This document shows, one piece after another, positions 46,675 through 56,127 of a DNA stretch of 64,000 bases. Under the pieces are notes generated by a model. That model did no database searches. It saw only the letters and a program-made list of their open reading frames with translations, and was not told where the DNA came from. This DNA comes from Eubacterium limosum. GTDB taxonomy: Bacteria > Bacillota > Clostridia > Eubacteriales > Eubacteriaceae. The stretch is from the NCBI RefSeq assembly GCF_000807675.2, contig NZ_CP019962.1, positions 4,003,157-4,067,156 of the forward strand, in the 5' to 3' direction. Positions within the stretch are counted from its first letter, which is position 1; every line of letters begins with the position of its first letter. A program made the translations under genes and the position numbers.

Positions 46675-47387
46675 TATTCTGCCTCCTCGATAATTGTTCC
46701 GATGGTTTCGCCGCGAACGGCTTTCAAAATATTTTCCGGCTGATCCAGACCGAAAACAAGGATTGGTATTTTATTATCCATACACAGGGTAATGGCTGTG
46801 GAATCCATAACCTTTAATCCCTGGTTAATAACATCAATGTAGGTCAGACGATCATATTTTTTAGCGTCTGGATTCACCTCTGGATCAGAGTCGTAGACCG
46901 CATCCACACTCTTGGCCAAAAGGATCATCTCTGCGTCTACCTCTGCTGCACGCAGCGCCGCTGTGGTGTCCGTCGTAAAGAAAGGATTGCCTGTGCCTGC
47001 TGCAAAGATAACTACGCGTTTTTTTTCCAGATGTCTGACTGCTTTACGGCGTATATAAGGTTCAGCCACTTCTTTCATTTCAATGGCAGTCTGTACTCTT
47101 ACTGGCACGCCCATCTGTTCCAAAACATCCTGCAGTGCCAGCGCATTAATAACAGTGGAAAGCATTCCCATATAATCCGCAGTCGATTTATCCATTCCTT
47201 CGCCAAAACGGCCTCTCCAGAAATTGCCTCCGCCTACAACAATCGCGATCTCAACATCCTGCTCAAAAACTTCTTTCACAGATTCACAAATGCGCTGTAC
47301 CGTCGGTGGATCAATGCCAAATCCAACCTTACCAGACAGGGCTTCGCCGCTCAGCTTGATAATAATTCTTTTATATTTCGTCTCCAT
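46674..47387 (-). CDS. pyrH: UMP kinase
   Basis: Protein of 237 residues: [60 protein letters not shown]. It phosphorylates UMP to UDP. In most bacteria tsf lies just upstream; here the upstream sequence is a terminator and an accessory P-type ATPase gene. Confidence 0.97.
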   Translation of the reverse strand: METKYKRIIIKLSGEALSGKVGFGIDPPTVQRICESVKEVFEQDVEIAIVVGGGNFWRGRFGEGMDKSTADYMGMLSTVINALALQDVLEQMGVPVRVQTAIEMKEVAEPYIRRKAVRHLEKKRVVIFAAGTGNPFFTTDTTAALRAAEVDAEMILLAKSVDAVYDSDPEVNPDAKKYDRLTYIDVINQGLKVMDSTAITLCMDNKIPILVFGLDQPENILKAVRGETIGTIIEEAE

Positions 47388-47471
47388 ATAATCCCCCTTC
47401 TATTCTTAGTTTGATTATACCTCAGAACCCCCTGTTTTTCAAGGGAAGCTCAGGAATAACCCAAACTGTAA

Positions 47472-47495
47472 AAAAAGAACACTCGCGTGCTCTTT
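47472..47495 (-). terminator. terminator upstream of pyrH
   Basis: Minus-strand stem AGAGCAC/GTGTTCT with loop GCGA and a T-run. It ends the transcript of the P-type ATPase gene, so pyrH needs its own promoter. Confidence 0.65.
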
Positions 47496-47671
47496 ATCAC
47501 AAATCTATTCAGGTACCGTTTGTATCGGCCTACCTTTATGCCAAAGAGCCGACACAATTATTAACTGTCTAATATACAGTCATAATGAACATATCTATTA
47601 TAGCTTAAAACAGCCGCCTGCGTCAAGCTTCTTTCACAAGAAATTAATGAAGGCAGCTCAATAATTTATCA

Positions 47672-50068
47672 TTACTGTTCTTTTTGAAAGTCACTGTGAA
47701 CGGCCATGAAACACCGTCTACTGGCAGTCATCTTTTTTCTGTCATGATTCCTGACCCACTTCGCCAAAATACGTTCTATGCCAAAGGAAATCGCCATCAC
47801 TCCACCAAACAAAAGAAGCGTACTGGCACTCAAAGCCACCTTTAATCCCAGTAGATTGCTAAACAAAAAGATTGCTCCAAAATACCCAGCCACCATCGTG
47901 ATAACAACAAACAAACGAAGCTTTGTAAAAGGGATATTATTTTTTATAACAGCCTGCATGCTGAGTAATCCCACCAAAAGATAGAGTATCGTTGCTTTTT
48001 CGATCATCCCAATTGTAATCAGTCCTGTACCTGCTGTAAAATTAATCAGCAAAAATGCCGCAATGATGGCCGCAGCATTTGGCAGGGCGCTTCGCAATGC
48101 CGCAGGCAGAAACCTCTCCCTGATTCTCCGTCCATCTGCCTCAAAAGCTGTTACAAACGAAGGATAAGCCTCTATAGCAGCGTCGATCAATGTAATCTGA
48201 ATCGGAAGGAACGGAAAAGGAATGTTGGCCAGCACACATATGAGCGTCATGACCACTGAATAAATCGTCTTGATAAAAAAGACCCCGGCAGCCCGGGTAA
48301 CATTATTTACTACACGCCGCCCTTCCAATAAAAGTCCCGGCAGCGCTGAAAAATCAGATTCTAACAGAACCACCTGAGCAGCTTGTCTGGCGGCATCGCT
48401 TCCATTTCCCATGGCAATAGAACAGTCAGCCTCCTTTAATGCCAAAAGGTCATTAACACCATCTCCCGTCATTGCTACAGAATGCCCCTCAGACTTCAGT
48501 GCCTGAACCAGTTTCTTTTTCTGCTGAGGTGTGGTTCTTCCAAACACCGTATACTTTTCCGCAATTTTTCTAAAATCTGCATCTTCACTTACAGTCATCA
48601 TGTCAATCGCTTTGTCATAGTTCTTTAGCCGGGCATCCTTCGCAACCATAGCTACCGTCAACGGGTTGTCACCGGATATTACTTTAACCGTGACGCCTTG
48701 TTTTCTAAAATAGCTTAAAATTTTTGGTGCACTTTGGCGTAGGCGGTCCCGGATAACAATCCCAGCTATGGGCGTCAGCCTCGTTTCGGATAAATTTGTC
48801 CGGCTTGTAATTTCATCTTTTGTAACGCTGACGACAAGCACTCTTCTCCCTCTTTTTATCTCCGACTTCAGCGCATCCGGCATTTCTTCCTGCAACACTT
48901 TTTCCGGTGCTCCAATAACAAGTGTGCCCCCTTCTTTAAAGGTCATTGCAGCCCACTTTCTTTCAGAGGAAAACGAGACCCTTGAGTACACAGTACAGGC
49001 GCTGCTCTCTTTAAAGTACTCCTTTAGCGCCTGAAAAGTCGCATTGTTGTCATTACTGTATCTCAGAAAGGAACCCATCAACGGCTCAAGCTTCACTTTT
49101 TTAGCAAGTGTATTTTCAAAAATCTGTACACTTTCCACCTTCATCTTCCCTTCTGTTAACGTACCGGTTTTATCAAGGCACAGTACATCGACATGAGACA
49201 ATGCTTCCAAAGAAAACATATCCTGAATCAAAATTTTATCTTTTGCCAGCTTAACAACACCGCCGGCCAGCGATACACTGATCAGCAGCACTAACCCTTT
49301 TGGAAGCATCCCCAACAGGCCGGCCGCAGTGGACACTACCGAAGTAAAAAGCGGATCGCTCCGTAAAATAAAAGCTTCCAAAAACAAGATAATCCCCAAG
49401 GGGATAATAAACAGGCTGGTAATACGGGTTACCTTACGCATGGACTGCATCAGTTCAGAGTTCTGTTCCTTTACCTGTTTAGCCTCCTGCGCAATTTTAG
49501 ACGCGTAATTATCATTTCCAACATGAATGACCTTCGCCAAACACCGGCCGCTGACCAGGCTGCTGCCAGACATCAGTTTATCGCCGTTCACCTTTCCAAC
49601 AGCGTCTGCCTCACCTGTCAGGAGCGCCTCGTTTACCTCCGCATCACCAGAGAGCACCACTCCATCACAGCAAATCTGCTGGCCTGCGCTCAAGACCATT
49701 ATATCATCCTGAACCACTTCATCTGTCGCGATCGTTTTTTCTTCTCCATCACGCAGCACTGTGACAGAAGGAACAGAAAGCAGTGATAACTTTTCGACTG
49801 TTTTCTTAGCTTTGATCTCCTGCGCAATACCAATTACCATATTTAAAATAATAATTCCAATAAACAGCATATTACTGTACGCACCAACATAGAAAAGTGC
49901 AATGGCAATCAACAAATTCATAAGATTAAACAAGGTAAAAACATTTTTTCTGACGATCTCACCTGTTGTTTTAGTCATGGCACTTTGGGTCAGATTCTGC
50001 TTGCCCTCCTGCACACGCTGTGTTACCTCTTTTTCAGAAAGTCCTTTTATAAGATTTTTTTCAGTCAT
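47672..50068 (-). CDS. P-type ATPase, CtpE-like cation transporter
   Basis: Membrane ATPase of 798 residues: TGE actuator motif (NEALLTGEAD), GMLPKGLVLLISVSLAGGV helix, DKTGTLTEGK phosphorylation site, ISGDNPLTVAMVAKDA, MTGDGVNDLLALKEAD and several C-terminal helices. There is no metal-binding CPC and no HMA domain. The PKGLVLL helix and overall length match the CtpE-like group, linked to calcium uptake in mycobacteria; the ion here is uncertain. Single gene with an ATGGAGG site, at the pyrH edge of the accessory block. Confidence 0.85.
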   Translation of the reverse strand: MTEKNLIKGLSEKEVTQRVQEGKQNLTQSAMTKTTGEIVRKNVFTLFNLMNLLIAIALFYVGAYSNMLFIGIIILNMVIGIAQEIKAKKTVEKLSLLSVPSVTVLRDGEEKTIATDEVVQDDIMVLSAGQQICCDGVVLSGDAEVNEALLTGEADAVGKVNGDKLMSGSSLVSGRCLAKVIHVGNDNYASKIAQEAKQVKEQNSELMQSMRKVTRITSLFIIPLGIILFLEAFILRSDPLFTSVVSTAAGLLGMLPKGLVLLISVSLAGGVVKLAKDKILIQDMFSLEALSHVDVLCLDKTGTLTEGKMKVESVQIFENTLAKKVKLEPLMGSFLRYSNDNNATFQALKEYFKESSACTVYSRVSFSSERKWAAMTFKEGGTLVIGAPEKVLQEEMPDALKSEIKRGRRVLVVSVTKDEITSRTNLSETRLTPIAGIVIRDRLRQSAPKILSYFRKQGVTVKVISGDNPLTVAMVAKDARLKNYDKAIDMMTVSEDADFRKIAEKYTVFGRTTPQQKKKLVQALKSEGHSVAMTGDGVNDLLALKEADCSIAMGNGSDAARQAAQVVLLESDFSALPGLLLEGRRVVNNVTRAAGVFFIKTIYSVVMTLICVLANIPFPFLPIQITLIDAAIEAYPSFVTAFEADGRRIRERFLPAALRSALPNAAAIIAAFLLINFTAGTGLITIGMIEKATILYLLVGLLSMQAVIKNNIPFTKLRLFVVITMVAGYFGAIFLFSNLLGLKVALSASTLLLFGGVMAISFGIERILAKWVRNHDRKKMTASRRCFMAVHSDFQKEQ

Positions 50069-50234
50069 TGACAGCCTCCATTATTTTGCTGTCCTCATTG
50101 TAACGAAACTTTCTAACCTGCTGATAAAGAAATTATTAAAAATTTATTAACACTTTGCATCTTCAAACACATCCAAATATTGAAGGCTGCTTTCTTAACC
50201 TAACTTTCGAGACAGCCTTCTTAGTTTATAATTT

Positions 50235-50372
50235 TTACTTAAACAGACCAAAAACAAACAAAAACATATTTTTTTCATCTTCCTTTAATATTTCAGCCGC
50301 TTCAACACCTTGAAGAACTGGAAATTTTTCTAAATATGCTTCCCAATCAAATTCATATGTTTCATTATCCAT
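50235..50372 (-). CDS. 45-residue microprotein after UroD-fold gene 1
   Basis: Small reading frame of 45 codons with a strong AAAGGAGATTAAT ribosome site, 61 bases after the UroD-fold gene at 50434-51588. The product is acidic at the start (MDNETYEFDWEAYLE) and ends in a hydrophobic aromatic stretch FVFGLF at residues 39-44. The gene at 54574-54711 has exactly the same length, the same type of ribosome site, the same place after a UroD-fold gene, and FVWMLF at residues 39-44. I take them as homologous small partners of the UroD-fold enzymes. No known family recognised. Confidence 0.6.
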   Translation of the reverse strand: MDNETYEFDWEAYLEKFPVLQGVEAAEILKEDEKNMFLFVFGLFK

Positions 50373-50433
50373 ATTAATCTCCTTTATCAGATTCTACCGT
50401 TAACTGCCCCAAAAATTTGTATGCATAATAAAT

Positions 50434-51588
50434 TCAATATTGTCCATACTCACGAACTGTTTTTAAAACTGCTTTAAGATTTTCTGCAATTTGGCCTTTA
50501 AGGGAGAAAATAATTTTATCTGTACTGAAAATATATCCACCACCAGGGGCCATAATATCTAAAAGTCGTTTTGCTTCATCGATACATTCCTGTTTTGATT
50601 TTGTCTGAAGATAACTGATGGGGTAAAGCCCTGAAACAATATGGTTCTTTCCAACTATTTTTTTGATTTTTGAAGGATCTCCATATTCAAAGCACATATA
50701 AACTCTGCCCTCTAACTCTGCAAGATAATCAAGCTTATCGGACCAGTCATGTTCGCAAAAAATCCACGCCCCCATATTATTTTCAAAAATATATTTCATA
50801 AGCTTTTGGAAGGTTGGCCACCAAAAACGTTCAAACTGCTTTTTGTTTAAAAAAGGCGCCATATGAAGCGGAATAAAACATCGGGCATACTGATTCTGCA
50901 CAGGCCCAATAGCCGCTTTGCATGTAAGCGGCAGCAGCGCTTCACACGCTTCTTCTACCTTCTGTGGAAAGCGGCGAATATCTTTATTTATATTTGTAAA
51001 TGAACGTATTAAATCTGCAAGATAATCAAACGGAGCCTCTGTTCCGGCACCGGGTGGTAATACAGCATAACCATATTTATCCGTCATACAGTCAGCTATT
51101 TCTGCCATATATTGCATACTGTCATGATATGCTTTATAGGCTTTCGCAAAATTTAACGCACTAAAAATTGTGTCGTTTTGAATTGAAGGATATAATCTTG
51201 GAAGCAGTACCTCTGTCATAAAGTTATAGGGATCTTTTATAAACTCATCATATTCATCAACTTCCAGACAAGAAATTTCCGGATGCTGCATATATCCGGA
51301 GTCACTCATCACAAAAGATTTTGCCTGTAAAATCTGATAAAAACGAGGAGTTCGGTTGCTGCGTGTGAGTGGCAGCTTATCATTTTGAAATTCCCGAGCC
51401 ATTTTTTCATAAAATATTGGCCATTGTTTCATATCCCATTGCGCCGTTTTTAAATCAAGTTCTGCATATTCAATGGCGGCATCCCATGAAAAATCAATAT
51501 CAATCGGCACACGTTTAGGTACTTTTCCATCAAAAACATTTTTAAATAATTGAGTTCTTTCATCCTGAATCGTTCTATTACTTAACAT
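50434..51588 (-). CDS. UroD-fold (MtaA/MtvB-like) methyltransferase-family protein 1
   Basis: Protein of 384 residues with the uroporphyrinogen decarboxylase fold used by corrinoid methyltransferases: FDGKVPKRVPIDIDFSWDAAIEYA, VDEYDEFIKDPYNFM, FIPLHMAPFLNKKQFERFWWPTF, WIFCEHDWSDKLDYLAEL, CFEYGDPSKIKK and DIMAPGGGYIFSTDK. Conserved acids and His/Cys in FCEHDW are candidate metal ligands. Acetogens use such proteins for O- or N-demethylation, but no corrinoid protein is encoded in this island. It is a paralogue of 54722-55849. The substrate is likely the compound carried by the neighbouring BCCT protein. Confidence 0.82.
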   Translation of the reverse strand: MLSNRTIQDERTQLFKNVFDGKVPKRVPIDIDFSWDAAIEYAELDLKTAQWDMKQWPIFYEKMAREFQNDKLPLTRSNRTPRFYQILQAKSFVMSDSGYMQHPEISCLEVDEYDEFIKDPYNFMTEVLLPRLYPSIQNDTIFSALNFAKAYKAYHDSMQYMAEIADCMTDKYGYAVLPPGAGTEAPFDYLADLIRSFTNINKDIRRFPQKVEEACEALLPLTCKAAIGPVQNQYARCFIPLHMAPFLNKKQFERFWWPTFQKLMKYIFENNMGAWIFCEHDWSDKLDYLAELEGRVYMCFEYGDPSKIKKIVGKNHIVSGLYPISYLQTKSKQECIDEAKRLLDIMAPGGGYIFSTDKIIFSLKGQIAENLKAVLKTVREYGQY

Positions 51589-51632
51589 ACCAATCTCCTT
51601 TAACTTTTAAAAATCTCTTAAATCTGATTCTA

Positions 51633-53156
51633 TTAATCATTTTTGTCAATAAAAAATATTTTTATGGTTGAAATCACCATTAAAATAAACACTCCAAAAA
51701 CAATAATACCACCAACCGAGCCCATATATTTAATTGCTAACAGCCCTTCCTGTTCTTTTGTAAATAATATCATCGTACACGCAATAATTGAACAAAGCAG
51801 CCCCCAGGTTAACTTAACCCAAATCGGCGCTTCATTTTCCAGCCCTTCATCTTTTATGCACAAAGAGGAAACCGCAATAATATTACTGTCCGCCGATGTC
51901 GCAAATGATAAAATCAGCAGACCAAACATCAATGGAATCATCACCTTCGTAAATGGAAGATTGTTAAAGAAAGCACTCAGCGCACTAAGAGGACCAACCT
52001 GTTGAATAATAGGTACAAAATCGACGACACCTTCCATCTGCCAGTTGATTGCTGTCCCTCCCCACACACCAAACCATATAATCGCAAATAGTGATGGCAT
52101 AAAAAAATTCACGATCATAAATTCACGAATTGTTCTGCCATAAGAAATATTTGCCAGAAAGATTCCTGTTACCGGTGCATAAACAATCCAAAAGTTCCAT
52201 GTCATAATCGTCCACCATTTAACAAGGGTTTCTCCTCCAAGAATTCCTGTATCAAATGTCCACAAAGGCAAATTTTGCAGCCAATACCCAAAGGCTGTTG
52301 TTGTATGATTTAGAATAAATAATGTTGGCCCGCAGATAAACAATATAAAAAGCAATAAGTAGAAAATATATGTGTTTATATTCGCAAATACACGAACTCC
52401 TTTCTTTATTCCTCTTATCGATGAAAAAATAAAAACAAAAGCAAATAACATTGTAATAATAATTAAAATTGTTTGGGTTGTCTCGATTCCATATATTAGC
52501 TTCAATCCAGAGGCGATCAGTACAATACCACCACCCAAGCTGCCAGAAAGTCCTAAAACCAGCGCGATAACTGCCAGAACATCAATAACAGTCGCCAGCT
52601 TTCCGGCTTTTTTATCACCCAACAGAGGGATTAAACAGCTTGAAATACTAAGGGGTTTTTTCATGTTATAGCACATATAGGCAATACAAAGCGCACTGAC
52701 CGCTGCGATTGAATAGGGAAAAAACGACCATTCATGTATAATCCGTCCTAAAGCAAAGATAGCGGCTTCTTCACTTCCGGCTGCAATTCCAAAGCCATCG
52801 AGCTCACCAAAGATGTTTTTGAAATAAATCATTGGCAATGACACACCATAGGTTATTGTGCCAACTGCAATCCCCCCAGTTAATGACATCGCAAACCAAG
52901 ATTTAAAGCTGTAATGTGCTTGAGCCTTTTCTCCCCCAATACGAATTCGACCTTTTTTTGAAAAGCTCAAAATAATGCAAAGAACAAAGGTAATTGCTGT
53001 AATAATCTGATATAACCAGCCGAGTTTGTCCAAAGAAATGTTAAACAAATTTTCTAAGTTACCGGACAGCAAATCTCCTCTTATACACCCAAGAATCGCA
53101 GCACCTCCAACGACTGCTAACGCAGGAATAAAAACTCTTTTTTTGATCTTTTTCAT
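51633..53156 (-). CDS. BCCT-family transporter of the UroD island
   Basis: Membrane protein of 507 residues, about twelve helices, with GTITYGVSLPMIYFKN in place of the usual xxEPxxH segment and TWNFWIVYAPVTGIFLANISYGRTIREFM for the substrate-site helix. Divergence in the first motif from the BCCT protein at 20707 suggests a different quaternary ammonium or sulfonium substrate. Located 44 bases before UroD-fold gene 1, same strand. Confidence 0.9.
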   Translation of the reverse strand: MKKIKKRVFIPALAVVGGAAILGCIRGDLLSGNLENLFNISLDKLGWLYQIITAITFVLCIILSFSKKGRIRIGGEKAQAHYSFKSWFAMSLTGGIAVGTITYGVSLPMIYFKNIFGELDGFGIAAGSEEAAIFALGRIIHEWSFFPYSIAAVSALCIAYMCYNMKKPLSISSCLIPLLGDKKAGKLATVIDVLAVIALVLGLSGSLGGGIVLIASGLKLIYGIETTQTILIIITMLFAFVFIFSSIRGIKKGVRVFANINTYIFYLLLFILFICGPTLFILNHTTTAFGYWLQNLPLWTFDTGILGGETLVKWWTIMTWNFWIVYAPVTGIFLANISYGRTIREFMIVNFFMPSLFAIIWFGVWGGTAINWQMEGVVDFVPIIQQVGPLSALSAFFNNLPFTKVMIPLMFGLLILSFATSADSNIIAVSSLCIKDEGLENEAPIWVKLTWGLLCSIIACTMILFTKEQEGLLAIKYMGSVGGIIVFGVFILMVISTIKIFFIDKND

Positions 53157-53208
53157 AACATACCTTCTTTATAAATTTGGGGGAGAAAATTTCAAGTATC
53201 ACTATGTT

Positions 53209-54486
53209 TTACAATTGAACCTGTACTTCGCCTTCACCCTGTACATCTGTATCATTTTTTGCCCGAATCTTTTTAATGTCTTTAGCCACAAAAAGTCCTG
53301 CAATAAAAGCGATGATCAGGCAAATACAAGTTAATAAGAAGATATTAAAATATCCTCCTGCCCCATACTGGTCAATCCAGCCACCACAAAGCGAATAATA
53401 AAACGCATCTGTAATATAAGTAATAATTGACACAACCCCCATAGCTGTTCCCGTTAAGCGAACTGGTAGTTCAATTTCTGAAACTGGAATAAACATGATT
53501 CCCCAAACACCGACTACCCAGAAAGAAGCAAGTAAAAATACAACAATGGTTAATGTGAGTAATTCTGGAACGGTCGGAAAAATTATATAACAGATAAAAC
53601 AAATAGCACTGATAAAACAAGCAATCGAAATCACTTTGGTTATTGAAACTTTATCACGATTACGGTTGCCTAAAAAAGTACAAAACGGAGCCGCGACAAT
53701 TCCAATATTTTTATAAATAACTCCCAATGTCGTCGATTGTGCTGCATCTAATCCAAAGAATTCAACCATATAGGGCTGCATATAAATTAATGAAGTCGAT
53801 GCCAGATAAATGCTAAAACAAATCACGCCAATCAACCATACATTTCTAATTTTCAAAACATTTTTTACATCGGAAAATGTAACAGGATTTTCTTTAGCTG
53901 TATCCTTTATTTCTGGTTTAAAAAAGAACAAAATCAACAATGCTCCGAGTAAATTTAATGCTGAAAAAGAAATTAAAACAATTTGCATGCTTAATCTAAC
54001 CGAGGAGATACTTGCAATCAGCCAAATGCCCATCGCACTAATTGGTATCGTTGAAACATTTCGCACAATTTGCCGGAACGTAACAAGCTTTCCCTGCTCT
54101 TCGTTTGTTCCAAGAAGACGTGTCATTTTCTGATTTGCATTAAAAACAAAACCACAGGCAAATACCGCATTCAAAAGATACAGCGCTATCATAATGCTGA
54201 AACTCGGAAGCACTGCAATTCCAAAACCGGTTAAAGATGTCCCCATCCAGCCGATGACCAGTAAAGTTTTTGTGTTTACCCTGTCTGCAAGCCACCCCCC
54301 AGGAATATACATGATCAGTTGCATGATACCATACAATGACAGCAATAATCCAATTTGTGTGTTTGAATAGCCCGTAGAATTCTGAAACGCTACATAAAAA
54401 CTTGAACAAGCATAGGTCACCATAAACATCATCTGCCAGCCAAGCCCGGCCCCGGCAACGGCAATATACCTTTGTACTTTTTTCAT
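53209..54486 (-). CDS. MFS transporter of the UroD island
   Basis: Twelve-helix carrier of 425 residues with GYSNTQIGLLLSLYGIMQLIMYIPGGWLADRVNTK and GTNEEQGKLVTFRQIVRN; the latter matches GTEEEQGKLFGISEAMRG of the MFS protein in the MttB island, so the two are related. An upstream TTG (54498) is an alternative start; I chose the ATG at 54486, which begins MKKVQRYIAVAGAG. Ribosome site weak in both cases. Confidence 0.85.
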   Translation of the reverse strand: MKKVQRYIAVAGAGLGWQMMFMVTYACSSFYVAFQNSTGYSNTQIGLLLSLYGIMQLIMYIPGGWLADRVNTKTLLVIGWMGTSLTGFGIAVLPSFSIMIALYLLNAVFACGFVFNANQKMTRLLGTNEEQGKLVTFRQIVRNVSTIPISAMGIWLIASISSVRLSMQIVLISFSALNLLGALLILFFFKPEIKDTAKENPVTFSDVKNVLKIRNVWLIGVICFSIYLASTSLIYMQPYMVEFFGLDAAQSTTLGVIYKNIGIVAAPFCTFLGNRNRDKVSITKVISIACFISAICFICYIIFPTVPELLTLTIVVFLLASFWVVGVWGIMFIPVSEIELPVRLTGTAMGVVSIITYITDAFYYSLCGGWIDQYGAGGYFNIFLLTCICLIIAFIAGLFVAKDIKKIRAKNDTDVQGEGEVQVQL

Positions 54487-54573
54487 ATTCGCACCCAATT
54501 CTTCTGATATATATTTAGGTTCTTTTAAGGTGAATCTATAAGACCTTTCGTTTTATTACTCAAGCCGATTGGA

Positions 54574-54711
54574 TTATCCAAACAGCATCCAGACAAACGC
54601 AAGAATTTTGTCTTCATATTGCTGACGCTGTTTGTTTTGCTCTCTCTCAAATTCAGTTATATCGTCATCCTCTACTAAATAATTCGTATAAAATTCCGAA
54701 GAAAATTCCAT
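54574..54711 (-). CDS. 45-residue microprotein after UroD-fold gene 2
   Basis: Small reading frame of 45 codons, ten bases after the UroD-fold gene at 54722, with AAGGAGATTATT before the ATG. Acidic, charged middle (VEDDDITEFERE) and a hydrophobic C-terminus FVWMLF at residues 39-44. It is the counterpart of the microprotein at 50235-50372. Similarity outside the C-terminus is modest (EF near the start, YL then E, E-D-K before the last stretch). Function unknown; a small subunit, membrane tether or chaperone of the UroD-fold enzyme is conceivable. Confidence 0.6.
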   Translation of the reverse strand: MEFSSEFYTNYLVEDDDITEFEREQNKQRQQYEDKILAFVWMLFG

Positions 54712-54721
54712 AATAATCTCC

Positions 54722-55849
54722 TTAATAATTTGTGTTTTCAATAATATAATTACATATCGCCCTGAAATTTTTGATATTCAAATCTCCCAGAGCCATTGGT
54801 GATTTGTCAAAACCAAAAATGTACTTGCCGCCAGGCGCCATAACATCAATGAATTTTTTCAACTCGTTAATGCACTGTTCTTCCCGTAAGCTACGTGCTG
54901 TATTCAATGGAAAGAGCCCCCTGAGAACATACTTTTCTCCTAAATTTTTCTTAAGAAATTCAGGATTCCCGTATTCAAATGTAAACTCCGTCAATGGAGG
55001 CAGTTCCTTCCAATAATCCAGAAAACGAGTACAATCTCCTTCTAAAAAAAGTGAAATCGTATATCCTTTTTTTGTTATCTCATCCATTACCTGTTTTAAG
55101 GAGGGCCAATACAATTTTCCAAACTGCTTCTCACTCATAAACGGTGGCATATGTATCGGAAACATAACTTTTGTTTTATCTGGAAACCCGTCTGCAGTTG
55201 CAATTTTAATGCACAACGGGACCAATGCCGATGCTGCTTCTGCAATTTTCTCAGGGCATCGCCGCATATCTAATGAAATCCCAGAAAAGGAACGCAGTAA
55301 GTCCGCTAAAACATCAAAAGGCGCAACACACTCATGTACAGGTATGTTAATAAATTCATGTTCATCAATAACCTTATCGATTTCAGAAAATATCTTTGAA
55401 TAAGTATCATGATAAACATTCAGCGCTTTAGCAAAAACAAAAGATCTTCTTTCTGAAGCTGTATCCAATGCAGTATACAAACACGGCAGACACTTTTGTA
55501 CCATTACTTTATAAGGATCCTTTATAAAATCATCATATTCTTCCACATACAAACTCTGCATTTCAGGATGCTGGATATTTCCATTACTTCCCATAATAAA
55601 TGCCTTAGCACCTAAAAAATCATATAAAGCAGGCAGTCTCCATGAATAAACAACTGGGCAAAAATCACTTGGAAGCATAGAAGAGAATTTCTGGAATGTA
55701 GGATAGATATATTCTGGATTCCATTGAGCCAGTTTAAGATCATACCCACAATATTGCATTGCTGCTTCCATACCGATTTTTAAATGAATTGGTACTCTCT
55801 TGGGTTTCTTTCCTTTGTAAATATCCATAACCATTTTATTTCTTTCCAT
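54722..55849 (-). CDS. UroD-fold (MtaA/MtvB-like) methyltransferase-family protein 2
   Basis: Protein of 375 residues from the ATG at 55849, or 390 from 55894; neither start has a strong ribosome site, although AAGGGGG lies between them, so the start is uncertain. Landmarks: KGKKPKRVPIHLKIGMEAAMQY, VEEYDDFIKDPYKVM, MFPIHMPPFMSEKQFGKLYWPSL, LFLEGDCTRFLDYWKELP, FEYGNPEFLKK and DVMAPGGKYIFGFDK. Clearly a paralogue of 50434-51588, but the metal-site segment reads LEGDC instead of FCEHD, so the two may bind different substrates or act as a pair. First gene of the operon, divergent from the PucR-type regulator. Confidence 0.8.
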   Translation of the reverse strand: MERNKMVMDIYKGKKPKRVPIHLKIGMEAAMQYCGYDLKLAQWNPEYIYPTFQKFSSMLPSDFCPVVYSWRLPALYDFLGAKAFIMGSNGNIQHPEMQSLYVEEYDDFIKDPYKVMVQKCLPCLYTALDTASERRSFVFAKALNVYHDTYSKIFSEIDKVIDEHEFINIPVHECVAPFDVLADLLRSFSGISLDMRRCPEKIAEAASALVPLCIKIATADGFPDKTKVMFPIHMPPFMSEKQFGKLYWPSLKQVMDEITKKGYTISLFLEGDCTRFLDYWKELPPLTEFTFEYGNPEFLKKNLGEKYVLRGLFPLNTARSLREEQCINELKKFIDVMAPGGKYIFGFDKSPMALGDLNIKNFRAICNYIIENTNY

Positions 55850-55965
55850 TTGAAGCTCTTTTATCTTAAAAACCCCCTTGTAAATAAAAGTCATTGACTT
55901 TTAATCGCTAAATATTTTATACTAAATAATATATCTTATAGTTATTCAAAATCTTTCGCGCATAA

Positions 55966-55982
55966 TTGCACAAAATCAAAAT
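55966..55982 (-). promoter_or_regulatory. operator-like element in the UroD/PucR divergent region, copy 1
   Basis: TTGCACAAAATCAAAAT on the plus strand. A reversed, similar element lies at 56085-56104, giving a widely spaced inverted pair. The region 55850-56127 is otherwise very AT-rich with no gene. Confidence 0.4.
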
Positions 55983-56084
55983 CCGGATTTGCATTAAATT
56001 TATAAAATATATCTTTTATACAAAAAATTATAGTTTATTTCCAAAAGAAAATCTACGTTATTCAAGTATAAATAAAACTTTCAA

Positions 56085-56104
56085 ATTTTGATAGTTTTGT
56101 GCAA
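56085..56104 (+). promoter_or_regulatory. operator-like element, copy 2
   Basis: ATTTTGATAGTTTTGTGCAA; its complement TTGCACAAAACTATCAAAAT matches copy 1 apart from a three-base insertion. It ends 23 bases before the regulator start, a place suited to autoregulation. Confidence 0.4.
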
Positions 56105-56127
56105 AACAGTACAAAAGGAGTTGTGTA

